Positions 19,601 through 27,068 of a DNA stretch of 60,842 bases are shown one piece after another (position 1 is the stretch's first letter; the number at the start of each line of letters is the position of its first letter). Origin of the DNA: a virus; IMG/VR virus record IMGVR_UViG_3300002835_000194, positions 1 to 60,842 of that record; one strand, written 5' to 3'. Both the position numbers and the translations under genes were made by a program. The notes below the pieces were generated by a model that had not been told where the DNA came from, made no database searches, and was given only the letters and a program-made list of their open reading frames with translations.

Positions 19601-22229
19601 TGATTACCATTATGTAGTTTCTAGCGCAGACGACGGTAGTACTATAACAGTTTTATTACCAAAAGCTCCTGCGGCTAATCAGCGAGTGTCGATCTATTTG
19701 AAACGTGCTGGATCTAAAGAACTAAGAACTATAGAAACTTTGGATGCAAACGGTAATCCTGTTGTGGTTTACGACGAAGCTGTTGCTGAGCCTCCAGTTA
19801 TAAGAATCGATGATCCTTATTTTGGAATGTACGACGGTAGTACAGTTATGCCTAACGGCAGAACAACCGCACCAGAAAATGCATTAATGCCTACGTTTGT
19901 CGGCGATGGAGAAAACAGAACAGTAGTTTTTGATGAATACGGAGTTCAAACTTTCCCTGGTGATACATTAATTTTTAGAAATTTTGAAAGCGACGGAACT
20001 GTTTCTATTAAAGATCCTAATCTTTTAGACACTGAACTCAGCGGAGGATCTTTTGCAGGTACTTGGAGTAATAATCTAATAGGACCTAACGCTGTTGCAG
20101 GATCTTACACTACCGCACAAGGAACGTTAGCTCAAGATATTTCGATTGATGGCGGAAAATTAATAAGTCCCGATCAAGTACCAGCTCCAGAAGAAAATAT
20201 ACCTGGACAAGTATTAGAAAGTTTAAGTATTAAAGTTTTTAACTCAACTTTTTCGGGAGGATCTCCTGTTAATTTAAGATTATACTTTGCTGACGGTATA
20301 CAAAAGAATTACGATATAGGTTTACATATTCTAGAAGGTAAATCTCTTGTTGTGTATATCGATAAAATAAAACAAGAATTTATTGAAGGAAGTAATTTAA
20401 TATACACAATAAATTATTCAACTAATCAAGTAGAATTTGTTGATACTCCTGTTGCGGGATCATTGATAGAAATAATTTCGATAGGAGTTGGCGGAGTATC
20501 GATATTAGATTATACCGAATTTGTAACAGACGGTGAGACTTCTCATTTCCTAACAAAGGCAAATTACTCAGATACCCAATCAGTGTTAGTCACTGTAGAC
20601 GGAATAGAAGTAGACATAGGTTTTGTTGAAAGTTCGACAGTGACGGAAACTACAGGAAAAACTCTAATTGAGTTTAGCACCCAACCAGAACGAAATCAAG
20701 TAGTAAAAATTGTTGTTCTGGGAGCATCGTTAGATACAGACAGTACCCAGCAGTCTATTATCAGATCCAATCAACAGACTTTTATATATGACGGAAGTAC
20801 TAGAAAATACGATTTAGATAAATTTGTTAATTTAACTAGAAACAGTTCAAAGTCTGCCATGTTAGTAGAAGTTAACAATGCACATTTACAAGGCGTCGAT
20901 GCCGTAGTTCAGGTATACGATGGTACAAATAATACAGTAGCATTAGGAATAGATCCAATTGAAGTTTCAGGAACTATTACTTCAAATAACATTAAAGTTT
21001 TTGTTAATAATGTTGAGCAATCATTCTTAGTCGTATGGACTTATAATGGAACTACTAGTATAGTAACAGTTTCTACTACGTATCTCCAAGTAGGAGATAT
21101 TATAAAAGTTGAAAACGATGTAAGAAGCCAATACAATATTGTCAGCAATGATATATTAATAAACGATTTGGTAGATTTAACAGCTGGAGATTTGATAACT
21201 GTAACTTGGTTCAGCGAATACCCAACTTTCGATATCGTTAGTGACGAATACACAGGAGGAAAATCAATTTATAGATTGTCATCTACTCCTATAAATTCAA
21301 GTTATGTTTGGGTATACAAAAATGGTATACGTTTAACAGGAAACAAAGATTATTCTGTGTCTCTTCCGAGATCTGTATTATATCTCAATGATGAAACTAC
21401 ATCATCGGATAAAATTAAAATCTTCCAATTTGGTAATAGGATTTACAAAAAATCATCTGCATATCAAATATTCAAAGATATGTTAAATGTTTATCATTAT
21501 AAACGTTATTCTATTGATAGAAATGTAAAATTAGCTCAAGATTTAAATTATTATGATCAAGTTATTAAGGTAACTGATGCATCCAATCTTTCAATTCCTA
21601 TAACTTCTAGAAATATTCCAGGAATTATTGAAATCAATGGAGAAAAGATCGAATACTTAGTATTAAGTGGAAACACATTGTCTCAATTGAGAAGAGGAAG
21701 TTTCGGCACAGCAATAGCAACGGTGCATGAGCAAGGAAGTCATATAGTTAATTTAGGATCTTCTGAGAACATTCCTTACGTTGAAGAACAAGATAAAAAT
21801 AATTTCATTAGCGACGGTAGTACGTTGTTGGTAGGTCCGTTACCTTATGTGCCTAACAAATCAACTAGAAATTCTTGGTATAGAACAGATATACCTTCTG
21901 AATATGGACCTTGTGATCAAATAGAAGTATTTGTTGGCGGTGTTAGACTAAGAAAAGATCATATCACGATTTATAAAGAAGAATTAGGACCATCTAGCCC
22001 GTTAGCAGATACTACATTACAAGCAGAATTTAGCGTTGACGGAGATTCAAATTACGTAAGACTTTCCGAACCGGTAAAAGCTGGAACTAGAATAACTATA
22101 GTTCGTCGAACTGGTAGATCTTGGTACGAAAGAGGAGAAACAACGGCAACATCGGGCTTAAGTTTATTGGATAACAATACTCCGATTGCAGTATTCTTGT
22201 CGCAAAAGACTACGGAGTTGCCCGAATAA
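7623..22229 (+). CDS. Giant multidomain virion structural protein (4868 residues)
   Basis: One uninterrupted frame of 14.6 kb. The N-terminus (LPTVFQTDSNAKFLGAVLDP, then YYWVPSGPP near residue 145) is of a type found in large baseplate/tail proteins of marine myoviruses and lies where T4 has gp7/gp8. Modules seen: carbohydrate-binding-like units with a YDGKLWKA core near residues 230, 1733, 2225, 2588 and 2710; FG-GAP-like propeller repeats at about 2186-2975; glycine-rich GDGSGA units near 3400 and 3755; and a C-terminal series of VxVNGxxxxxxxDY-type beta-sandwich modules from about 4240 to the end. No signal peptide, membrane segment or catalytic motif was recognised. The likely role is a baseplate-rim or fibre scaffold that contacts surface glycans. 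Assignment to a named T4 gene is not safe. Confidence 0.9.
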   Translation: MSKNVFPDSQLPIRRSVELLPTVFQTDSNAKFLGAVLDPLIQPGTLQKTVGYVGRRFGKTYNGKDIYLDSDQTLRSRYQLEPGVVIRKNSTIEKFYDYIDLKNQIKFFNNNVEKDNLITESDHYSWNPPIDWDKFINYREYYWVPSGPPSLKILGQSQNIVSTYKVKQGLGENWVFTPDGLTNNPTIALYRGQTYNFNVSLPGEGFSIRTNYDTGSLIYNPTLSYNANQLAVYDGKLWKAKTFISPADGSSITFESQDWEYIEDVSNDSIFDYNDGVTNNNTEIGTVTFTVPLNAPDVLFYQSTVHPNRFGRFIISNADTATKINVTKEIIGKKTYKSSNGIEFSNGMVVEFIGQVVPEKYSRDTWLVEGVGSAITLTKFTDLIVPVLSTKVPEVLFDNSGFDADPFDDASEYPGDKDYITINRSSPDLNPWSRYNRWFHRSVLDYSHKANGSDFDSVETFRAKRPIIEFHAGLQLINHGKIAKQTVDYIDTFTDDIFSKIEGSKGYNIDGEDLFEGARILVIADKDSLANNKIYKVEFIQHPDPLTGQRRKQISLRETEDTISNFGESILVSRGTENKGKMFFYNGTAWKSCQDKISVQQAPLFDIFNENEESLSDQTVYETSSFTGSKILSYAAGNGPTDTELGFSISYLNINNVGDIEFDFNWDLENFSYYIQREKFTKNINTGFLRNNLTGEYHNCWIKTDKDILQPIIDSKVVEENSNNITFNTVNWSDLDTKNYKIIFYINGKKVSKDKVNTSSGISNNGKFVFVDTLNQNDVVSLKLYSNIVPEEGYYEIPIGLEKNPLNQDLKKFTLGQAVDHLSTAIEVDERVVGDYPGANNLRDLNDFQNKARRFVKHSGIAPLSIALLCDKKLNLIKSIEYCQQSYSEFKNKFIEFISDNVYNDDPAEFVDQIISDMGRTKTSNSPFVESDMIGSGAYTEIRYTVDDPGIKTYTLSTPFDLETASRKAVYVYINGQQKVVEKDYYFNKSFSFVTIKVDLQENDLIQIREYNSTSYNFVPATPTSLGLYKKYLPRKFLDNTYVDPVYVIQGHDGSITRAYNDYRDDVILELELRIYNNIKVRYDASLFDIDLAFSSYYGGGVFTKDELDPLLIQDFLKWVSGTNIDYTNNNYFDSENSFTYTYSNMADKQGKQSLPGYWRGVYNWFYDSYRPHVCPWELLGFTEQPDWWESQYGAAPYTNGNLLLWEDLENGVIRQGTRQGIYDRYKRPGLTKQIPVDNNGNLLSPLDSSLASNFALINNQGPFVLGDVGPVEYAWRSSSEFPFSVVKALCLLRPFEYINTSLDFTRVKKNKIDQYVHSSTDTFVKLENVVVPTVGEDQAYGLISILMDYVRSLALTDSALQEIIDNIDVNLSTRLSGFVDKAQQKYLLDSKSPSSTSSSIFIPQENYEIIFNTSTPIFTLSYSGVLVEKVNRGWKITGYDNQFPYFNYYEVLNSNNDPTLSVGGVSEDVLRWEQEKFYGNGVCISYQNNFYRSIKSFRSGLDFSNENLKQIAGPATVGSITALYRRNFNRLRKKTLTYGTILPTIQAVVDFLFGYGEFLKSIGFVFDAYDKENKTAQDWVTSSKEFMFWTKHNWEEGAILSLSPSAAKIDINLDLGVADSLFDSFYPYQILRADGKVLQPSFIDIKRDFQNITVSTNNTTDGIYFLKAYFVLKEHVTIFSDRTVFNDVIYDKPTGYRQERIKSRGFRTIDWDGDYTSPGFLFDNVNIESWQPFVDYRLGDIVAYKSFNWTSKENQRGSELFDDSKWTKLDSTPQKQLVSNFDYRINLFEDYYNLDGEGLGTAQRELGRHSIGYQSRNYLQNISEDEITQFQLYQGFIREKGTANSITKIFDKLSKTDEDSIELYEEWAIRTGRFGGINELLETEIRINKINFELNPQPILIVDEQISDVKIDQKYRINSNDIIKSVDGVFTTNINPTKYYELNSRISGYVRSDQVDFIVKDKTEILDLDINLVKENNYIWITYDNQSWNVLRFENQPLLIIESVTELIDLEVEIRFNRVHEIQENDVVGLRNIIDLEGFFFVKSTTARTIIVEKREDADAPAIDDSAIQTINLLVPARIDSYNTLDLAEVAALKKDTKLWIDSDQNNRWEVIQKQKSYSYKNLIEYGVQEPVGSGTSVLYINSLKQIISSMPSTGYLYSYVETGRGLELYQVIPPPSEFRSQLSRVFGSAVAATPDGQFLIVGSPNASYIKSKFMGEFDPRADYFASEIVIYNGKLWKAVNDVPGNPSAPTIEQIKNGEVPVDSSYIDIYSVDWEPVTIVEANSTGRLPGYNNQGMVTIYKFESNRWVEFISIVSPRPSADELFGSAISVGQNGDKYYLAVSAPGALESRGRVYLYLYDNDTVQEVDSASIVTGGSGYSVYEVADVEIISSGSNYNTDSAGLVLTINYLGQTATFTATVDTETTVPGENDLLFPIKTVTPLDRGLWNVLPTAPLIAVSEPTFSSDGSTLSGGCVLRLTFREVNVGSSVLTVNYEGQIATFSAAISAGEVISVEPIVRGRFTTIRTAPVATSVEPSYGSGATLSIVYREKITKGWRHLEDSNYSGIFNPFGGYNPYTGSFDTSAAVRFYPAGSVIWWDNKLWKALVDTNLSDDGSSFYLGLSDWIELDPISTQCSLPTNVALGDDGSTLAAGLLDKNQIAELVKAGDLFGSSLAMNKDGSILVVGSPNSDGQFFVNYRGVWSQFQEYTESDVVQYDGNYYRLMDTSTPGPVDSSIVSKGDIPVPGITELTLSDSTPWLPVGNLSTVSSGKIHIYKKDSNDVYNLIQVVTSENIDSYNNTDSGLDIGIYSGDKFGFSLDLDQTGSTLVVSSPDADTNLQNQGSVYVFTTTDLDSPIYNLEQKISSYESYNNEQFGFSVSVDYNSEKIVVGAKNAPYKIPVRFDISAGTTFDGNATSFSEPQGYTGQVYVFEKKSNIYLLAEKLEADLQNAESFGYSIDTFGSVIVTGSPNYRAPLETEAQALSSHPIGITRLFKKDSNVNSWNTLAQQTQKVDIDLITSIEVYDEVTNLKLADVDIIDHAKLKILGIAEQEISYKTVYDPAVYTNGTDEQVVDETTAWFEKNVGKLWWNLSTVKWIDYEQGDDVYRSGNWNGLAFGSSIDIYEWVESSLLPSDWSILADTNEGLAEGISGQPLYSDNTVYSVKEIYNVNTGQLTGTRYYFWVKNKAILPTNTVGRRLPSSDVASLIINPASSGLPIIALLDSNKFLAYNFNSLLENDTAYLNIQYKKNKKSNNLSHNEYLLLSENLIGSIPNQDIETKWIDSLVGFDQAGNSVPDPKIPEKQRYGISFRPRQGMFEDNNKILGILIDRINEHLLLRPFADTLNYENLNLVDPKPEQSSNEFDDEVDNFIDLQNINTVRLKQAVLTVNIVDAEIDTIDIVDPGFGYKIPPPIEIEGDGSGAKAELIIDNQGRVSSVTVIAKGKKYTSAIAKVRSYAVLVNVDETANDFWSVYSYDTVRKDFFRSKSQGFDTTKYWLKIDWYATGYSKTSRISKEVGSLYEESSLAIQEGDLLKVKEFGSGGWALLNKVKEGAGDVLNNYELVGRQNGTIQLSTKLYSKSSQILGFDATSSYDTSEYDLLPSLELRNILNAVKQDIFIEDLRNEWNNLFLISLRYAFSEQEYIDWAFKTSFLNATHNVGSLEQKINYKNDNLDSFRSYVEEVKPYRTTIRQYKSRYTGLEITNSVISDFDLPPAYSSASGKILPINSSFDLTDQYPWKNWKDNLGFEIKEILVSNSGDGYTSAPTVLIEGDGSGAEAIAFITNKKLRSIKLISGGTGYTKAPTVSLVGGNGFNSNVAKAVAILGESPIRTFDVKLKFDRISKTGTLSEFNFSQSFTASASSAVFDLKYAPSKDRSKISVTRNEQIVFNNEYEIIYYTSTVDTYSLTKAKIKFLIQLEQGDLITVAYEKFNEIYDSVDRINSYYNPVEGMKGKVVSQLMTGIDYGGIQIQGTTFDVSGGWDALPWFTDAWDSVESNNDYHYVVSSADDGSTITVLLPKAPAANQRVSIYLKRAGSKELRTIETLDANGNPVVVYDEAVAEPPVIRIDDPYFGMYDGSTVMPNGRTTAPENALMPTFVGDGENRTVVFDEYGVQTFPGDTLIFRNFESDGTVSIKDPNLLDTELSGGSFAGTWSNNLIGPNAVAGSYTTAQGTLAQDISIDGGKLISPDQVPAPEENIPGQVLESLSIKVFNSTFSGGSPVNLRLYFADGIQKNYDIGLHILEGKSLVVYIDKIKQEFIEGSNLIYTINYSTNQVEFVDTPVAGSLIEIISIGVGGVSILDYTEFVTDGETSHFLTKANYSDTQSVLVTVDGIEVDIGFVESSTVTETTGKTLIEFSTQPERNQVVKIVVLGASLDTDSTQQSIIRSNQQTFIYDGSTRKYDLDKFVNLTRNSSKSAMLVEVNNAHLQGVDAVVQVYDGTNNTVALGIDPIEVSGTITSNNIKVFVNNVEQSFLVVWTYNGTTSIVTVSTTYLQVGDIIKVENDVRSQYNIVSNDILINDLVDLTAGDLITVTWFSEYPTFDIVSDEYTGGKSIYRLSSTPINSSYVWVYKNGIRLTGNKDYSVSLPRSVLYLNDETTSSDKIKIFQFGNRIYKKSSAYQIFKDMLNVYHYKRYSIDRNVKLAQDLNYYDQVIKVTDASNLSIPITSRNIPGIIEINGEKIEYLVLSGNTLSQLRRGSFGTAIATVHEQGSHIVNLGSSENIPYVEEQDKNNFISDGSTLLVGPLPYVPNKSTRNSWYRTDIPSEYGPCDQIEVFVGGVRLRKDHITIYKEELGPSSPLADTTLQAEFSVDGDSNYVRLSEPVKAGTRITIVRRTGRSWYERGETTATSGLSLLDNNTPIAVFLSQKTTELPE
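14178..16540 (+). repeat. FG-GAP / integrin-alpha-like beta-propeller repeats inside the giant gene
   Basis: Protein-level repeats of the form [F]GxSxxxxxDGxxLVVGSPN begin near residues 2186 (VFGSAVAATPDGQFLIVGSP), 2324 (LFGSAISVGQNGDKYYLAVS), 2668 (LFGSSLAMNKDGSILVVGSP), 2812 (KFGFSLDLDQTGSTLVVSSP), 2872 (QFGFSVSVDYNSEKIVVGAK) and 2951 (SFGYSIDTFGSVIVTGSP). A weaker copy (VALGDDGSTLAAGL) lies near 2633. Most are followed by GxVYVF/YLY strands, as in FG-GAP blades. Six to seven blades would suffice to close a propeller. Blades are interrupted by carbohydrate-binding-like inserts. DNA-level identity between copies is low, so these are old repeats. Confidence 0.7.
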
Positions 22230-22232
22230 ATA
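22225..22232 (+). promoter_or_regulatory. Candidate T4-type late promoter
   Basis: AATAAATA straddles the stop codon of the giant gene and matches TATAAATA at seven of eight positions. Transcription would begin about six bases downstream, close to the in-frame ATG at 22237. That leaves the ATG at 22258 as the first usable start, with a short leader that contains AGAAGAGA. This is the expected place for a promoter that raises fibre-gene expression independently of the giant gene. Confidence 0.45.
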
Positions 22233-22257
22233 CACTATGGATTTAGAAGAGAACAAT

Positions 22258-22908
22258 ATGGAACAGCAGCCAACGCCAGAAAACATCCAAATTCCTGAAA
22301 AAAAGCCCAATGAAGTCGGTGGATTTCATTACGAGGGGCATATTAAAATTTGGGATCCGGAAAGTAAAGAAATATTCATTGATAAAAGAAACGCTATTCA
22401 TTATGAAAATATGAGTGTAGCTATGGTCAACAGTATTAGTAATCAGGGTAAAGGTTGGATTTATCAAATGGTGTTTGGCTCAGGCGGCACAACTGTAGAT
22501 CCTACCGGACTTATTTCGTACTTGACTCCGAACACTATAGGTACTAATACCGGGTTATATAACCAAACCTATAGTAAAATAGTAGATCAAAATGCCACTG
22601 CTAACACAGATCCTATTCGAAATAAGATGGAAGTCAGACACATCAGCGGAGCCACATATTCAGATGTTATCATAACTTGTCTACTAGATTACGGCGAACC
22701 CGACGGTCAAGAAGCATTTGATAACAGTCAGACATTATCTGGAGATTTCGTATTTGACGAACTAGGGTTGAAATCATATGATCCTTCTGGTTCGGGAAAA
22801 TTGCTAACACACGTGGTATTCCATCCCGTACAGAAAAGCTTAAACAGATTATTACAGATTGACTATACAATCAGAATACAAAGTTTAACCGGTTTTAATG
22901 AGGTATAA
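22258..22908 (+). CDS. Virion structural protein, probable baseplate/fibre-attachment protein
   Basis: 216 residues from the ATG at 22258. That start follows an AGAAGAGA ribosome site; the in-frame ATG at 22237 has none and sits at the predicted promoter start site. The sequence is mostly beta: GFHYEGHIKIWDPESKEIFI, then YENMSVAMVNSISNQG with a glycine-rich MVFGSGGTTVD loop, ending in strands VVFHPVQKSLNRLLQIDYTI. I know this as a protein class conserved between the large baseplate proteins and the fibre genes of marine T4-like phages, but not with an assigned function. No catalytic motif was seen. Confidence 0.8.
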   Translation: MEQQPTPENIQIPEKKPNEVGGFHYEGHIKIWDPESKEIFIDKRNAIHYENMSVAMVNSISNQGKGWIYQMVFGSGGTTVDPTGLISYLTPNTIGTNTGLYNQTYSKIVDQNATANTDPIRNKMEVRHISGATYSDVIITCLLDYGEPDGQEAFDNSQTLSGDFVFDELGLKSYDPSGSGKLLTHVVFHPVQKSLNRLLQIDYTIRIQSLTGFNEV

Positions 22909-22910
22909 AG

Positions 22911-25028
22911 ATGCCATATAATGTAAATTTTACTGACAGTGCAAAATTACCCATTACCGTTAACGACAGCACTAATAACACAGAAACAAGTTTAATATTT
23001 CCAGGTAGGAATACTACAGGATATGGTCAGAATATTGCAGAAAATTTTTTACATCTTTTAGAAAATTTTGCAAGTGCAAGCAGACCCCAAGGCCCTGTAG
23101 AAGGACAACTATATTTTAATACCAATAATAAAAGTTTAGAAATATACGACGGAACAAATTGGAAAGCAGCAAGTAATATTAGAGTAGACAACAATGAACC
23201 TAGTCTTGAATTAGCTGAAGCAGGAGAATTATGGGTTGATACTAATAATCAACAACTTTATATTTTCAGCGGCGAACGTTGGATTCTTGTAGGACCAAAT
23301 TTTTCTACCGGGCTCAGAAGCGGACCGTTGGTTGAGCAAATAGTTGATAGTACTAACCAAAATAAAGTAATCGTTACTTTTTATGTCGAAGACGAGCCAG
23401 TCATAATTGTTTCTAAAGATAGTTTTACACCTAAAATAGCTATTACTGGTTTTACAACTATTAAATCCGGCGTAAACATATCTTCAGTCAACGATTTAGG
23501 CGTTGGCGGATTTTCTCCTAAATTTTACGGAGCAGCATTAAATTCTGATTCTTTAAATGTATCAGGATCTGAGATTCCTGCTACAAGATTTTTGAGATCT
23601 GATGTTCTTAATACAACAGAACAAGGTTTTAACATTAAGAACAATCAAGGATTAACTTTAGGAGTTGACAGTACATTTAGTTTAAGTGTCTCATCCGGTG
23701 CTGGAAAAATTTACAATTCATCGGCTGGTAGTAGTATTGACATACAAACAAATCAAGATAACAGACCAGTCACAGTACTTAGAGTAATTGATAATAAGAT
23801 AGCTATTAATAAAAATGTTCCAGATGAAGCATTAGATGTCAGCGGCAATTTTAAATTAGACGGTTCTATAATTCTTACTTCAACTACAGAAAGTACAAAT
23901 TTTAACAATGGAACTTTTAGAACAGCTGGTGGAATCGCTGTTTCGAAAAATGTTTTAATCGGAACAACACTAAATGTAACTGGTACAGCTACAACTAGTA
24001 ATGTAAGACCATCAGCAACTGATACTTACAATCTTGGGCAAAGCAGCGAATTGCGATATAATGCAGTATATACAAAAAATCTATATGCACAAAACTTGTT
24101 CGGAATACTTACAGGAAATATCACAGGAAACGCTACCACTGCCACCAATTTAAAATTTCCTACACTGTTTAAAACCACAGGTGCAGTAACTTCTACAGTA
24201 GAAACATTTACTGGAACAGAAGGATCTATCACTCTTGAAACTTCGTTAACCAGTGAAATTATTAGCGGACAGACAAGAGCTCCTCTCGAAAGATTCCCTT
24301 CGGACAAAAACGACGACTTATTAATATTTAGATCATCGGCATCAATCCCCGGCGGATCGACTGGTCTATTTAAGGTTAGCAAACAAGAATTTTTACAAGA
24401 TGCTGTAATACCAATTGGAGGTGTTATTCCTTTTGCAGGTGATACTGTTCCCAGCGGATATTTGTTGTGCGATGGTAGAGAAGTTGAAATATCAAAATAT
24501 AGAACTTTATATAATGTAATTGGAAATGCTTACGGAACTCCAACCATAGGATTTGAAACTTTTAAACTTCCCGATCTAAGAGGAAGATTTCCTCTTGGTA
24601 GAGACGATATGGACAACAAAGATGACGGTGTGATAGCTGGCTTAGTTCAAGCAGCTCCCCCAGCGACTGGACAGATCGCGGGCAAAGTTTCAGGGCCTGC
24701 AGGACGAGTTGAGGGTGTTGAAGCTCAAACAGTTGGCGGAACAGGCGGCTCTTCCGACCAAATTCTCACAGTAGCTAATCTACCTGATCACGAACACGAT
24801 ATGATTGGATCAACAGGTGAACAATATTATTCATCACGGGCCGATAGTGCTGTTCCAACCGATATTGGTTCTTTCTCTGGAAGAGGTGGTACAACACCGT
24901 CGCAGACACAATATCTTCCTACTAGTGGAAGTATCAAAACAAGTGAAACTTTGTCAACTGCGTTTTCCACGATGAATCCGTTTTTAACATTGAATTTTAT
25001 TATAAGATCAGGACCAACAGAATTCTAA
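22911..25028 (+). CDS. Tail fibre protein with C-terminal tail-collar domain
   Basis: 705 residues and the first of four tandem paralogues. The N-terminal module (about 1-195) is shared with the next three: GxNxxGYGQNIAENFLHLLENFA, a GQLYFNT..K.LEIYDGTNWK unit, then a second GELWVDTNNQQLYIFSGERW unit ending in LVGP. The middle is beta-rich, with TGNATTATNLKFP-type trimeric-fibre repeats. Residues about 498-590 carry a phage Collar domain (GGVIPFAGDTVPSGYLLCDG, then FKLPDLRGRFPLG). Near residue 620 is LPDHEHDM, a His-containing loop like the receptor-binding tips of some long or short fibres. It starts two bases after the previous stop. It is likely a receptor-binding fibre; receptor unknown. 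Confidence 0.88.
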   Translation: MPYNVNFTDSAKLPITVNDSTNNTETSLIFPGRNTTGYGQNIAENFLHLLENFASASRPQGPVEGQLYFNTNNKSLEIYDGTNWKAASNIRVDNNEPSLELAEAGELWVDTNNQQLYIFSGERWILVGPNFSTGLRSGPLVEQIVDSTNQNKVIVTFYVEDEPVIIVSKDSFTPKIAITGFTTIKSGVNISSVNDLGVGGFSPKFYGAALNSDSLNVSGSEIPATRFLRSDVLNTTEQGFNIKNNQGLTLGVDSTFSLSVSSGAGKIYNSSAGSSIDIQTNQDNRPVTVLRVIDNKIAINKNVPDEALDVSGNFKLDGSIILTSTTESTNFNNGTFRTAGGIAVSKNVLIGTTLNVTGTATTSNVRPSATDTYNLGQSSELRYNAVYTKNLYAQNLFGILTGNITGNATTATNLKFPTLFKTTGAVTSTVETFTGTEGSITLETSLTSEIISGQTRAPLERFPSDKNDDLLIFRSSASIPGGSTGLFKVSKQEFLQDAVIPIGGVIPFAGDTVPSGYLLCDGREVEISKYRTLYNVIGNAYGTPTIGFETFKLPDLRGRFPLGRDDMDNKDDGVIAGLVQAAPPATGQIAGKVSGPAGRVEGVEAQTVGGTGGSSDQILTVANLPDHEHDMIGSTGEQYYSSRADSAVPTDIGSFSGRGGTTPSQTQYLPTSGSIKTSETLSTAFSTMNPFLTLNFIIRSGPTEF

Positions 25029-25038
25029 GGTAAAAAAA

Positions 25039-27057
25039 ATGGCTTATACAATTAATAAAACTGACGGGACTATTCTAACTACTTTAGCTGATGGACAGCT
25101 AGATAATGTTACTACTGACCTTACTCTTATTGGAAAAAATTACAGCGGATTTGGTGATGCATTAAATGAAAATTTTGTAAAACTGTTAGAAAATTTTGCC
25201 GGATCGGCGATCCCAACAAATGCTATTCGGGGTCAAATATGGTTCGATACTTCTGAATCTAAGTTAAAAGTTTACAATGGTTCGTCTTTCCAACCAGTTT
25301 CTAGTGCTACTATTGCCGAATCTCTTCCTACAGATATAGCGATTGGTGATTTATTTTTTAATAGCACTGACAAACAACTTTATTTTTATGATGGTACCAG
25401 TCCTATTTTGTTAGGTCCTGATTATTCACAAAGTCAGGGTTTGAGTGGGTTGAAGGTAGTTAATGTTTTAGATGATAGAAATCAAACTAGAATTGTTACT
25501 CTTTTATATGTAAATGCTGTATTGCTCGGTATTTTTTCAAAAGATACCTTTACGCCTAAAGCAGATATATCTGGATTTGGCAGAACAGAAATTATACCAG
25601 GATTTAATCAAGCTACTGCTGCAGGAATAAAATTTTCAGTGACTGCAACTAATTCTGATCGATTAGGCAATCAGCCAGCATCATCATATGTTAGAAGTGA
25701 TACCAGCGGTTCAATTGAAGGAAATCTCAGTGTTCGAGATAATTTACTTGTAGGTAACGATGATCAATTTCAGTTAGTAGTAGAGAATTCAAATGTCCAG
25801 TTAGCAAATATTTCTAACAATAAAATATTTAAGGTATCAGTTAAGAAAGATCTAGAATCTGAGGACGCAATAATAATCAATCCTATTACAAGAACTATTG
25901 GATTGTATGACGATAACAGTTACATCTCTAGCCAGATTAATATCGGCGGATCTGTATCTATAGCAGGTAACATAACAGTAAATGGAACACTTACAGTAAA
26001 TGACGGCGATGTAACTATTGTTAAGACCACAGAATTAAATGTCGAAGATAAATTAATTGTCTTGGCCCAAACAGGGGATAGTAGTCTTAATAGAGACGAA
26101 TATGCAGACGAAGGTGGTGTCGTTTTAAAAGGAGCATATTTTGACGAAGACGTAGCTAGCCCTACATATAATACCTGGGTCTTGAAAGACCATATATTTC
26201 AATGGAGCAATGGAAATAAAGCAGTCTCAGGAACAAGAATGGCCCTGGCAGACGACGCCTGGAATAGTTCCGAACATATAAATTTAGAAGCAGGTAAGGC
26301 ATTTAAAATTAATGGAACTACAGTTATTGATGGTAGTAGCTTAGGACCTGGAATTACCAGTATTCCCGGAGTAACAAGTTTTGGTCCTCAGATATTCGTT
26401 CAAATTGGTCCTTCTGCAGGATCCCCAGTATTAAGATTAGAACAAAATAGATTATCGGCTGTTGCTGTTAATTCTGATATCCAGATCACTCCTAATGGTA
26501 CCGGAAATGTTCAATTAAGACAGGTTACAGGATCGACATATGGAACGCAGACTAATGTAGGATTTCCGTTATTAAGGGGAGTAGCTACAACATCGCAGGC
26601 TTCTCCTAGTCAAACTGGCGAGTCGAAGATATTATTATCTTCTACAGAACTAACAGAAGCAACTAACAAACAATATGTTTTAAATTTTGTCAGAACTAGA
26701 GCTTTAGTTTTTAGTATAGATACTTCGGACGGTCTAACAAATACAGCTATAGAAGGTATTTTAGCTACGTTAGCACCAATCGATGAATATGAAGTTGGTA
26801 CAGTAGCACGAATATTATGTACCTCACTGACAAATGCTAATACTACAGCAGATGTAGAATCTTCAAAATCAGTATCATTCACGAACTTTTTGACTCCGCC
26901 TAGCGGCTCTCCTGGAACATCGCCCGGACTATCAGCTGTTTCCTTTAGCTCAGTGACAGTACCTGCCCAAACAATTCAAGTTTCTCCAAGAACAGTCAAA
27001 ACATTTCAGATACAGCCGAGCGTTGGATGGAAATATATTAGTGAAACATTTGTATAA
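25039..27057 (+). CDS. Tail fibre protein, paralogue 2
   Basis: 672 residues. The shared N-terminal attachment module is present (FSGFGDALNENFVKLLENFA-type pattern, GQIWFDTSESKLKVYNGSSF, GDLFFNSTDKQLYFYDG). Residues about 315-400 hold a segment also found in paralogue 3 (VNGTLTVNDGDVTIVKTTEL, then VEDKLIVLAQTGDSS). The C-terminus is different from all other copies: it ends in a Pro/Ser-rich stretch and a beta unit (TVKTFQIQPSVGWKYISETF) without Collar or the AEYADLAE domain. GGTAAAAAAAATG at the start gives a modest ribosome site. The role as a fibre or fibre-tip subunit is inferred from paralogy. Confidence 0.85.
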   Translation: MAYTINKTDGTILTTLADGQLDNVTTDLTLIGKNYSGFGDALNENFVKLLENFAGSAIPTNAIRGQIWFDTSESKLKVYNGSSFQPVSSATIAESLPTDIAIGDLFFNSTDKQLYFYDGTSPILLGPDYSQSQGLSGLKVVNVLDDRNQTRIVTLLYVNAVLLGIFSKDTFTPKADISGFGRTEIIPGFNQATAAGIKFSVTATNSDRLGNQPASSYVRSDTSGSIEGNLSVRDNLLVGNDDQFQLVVENSNVQLANISNNKIFKVSVKKDLESEDAIIINPITRTIGLYDDNSYISSQINIGGSVSIAGNITVNGTLTVNDGDVTIVKTTELNVEDKLIVLAQTGDSSLNRDEYADEGGVVLKGAYFDEDVASPTYNTWVLKDHIFQWSNGNKAVSGTRMALADDAWNSSEHINLEAGKAFKINGTTVIDGSSLGPGITSIPGVTSFGPQIFVQIGPSAGSPVLRLEQNRLSAVAVNSDIQITPNGTGNVQLRQVTGSTYGTQTNVGFPLLRGVATTSQASPSQTGESKILLSSTELTEATNKQYVLNFVRTRALVFSIDTSDGLTNTAIEGILATLAPIDEYEVGTVARILCTSLTNANTTADVESSKSVSFTNFLTPPSGSPGTSPGLSAVSFSSVTVPAQTIQVSPRTVKTFQIQPSVGWKYISETFV

Positions 27058-27068
27058 CGGAGCGTTAA

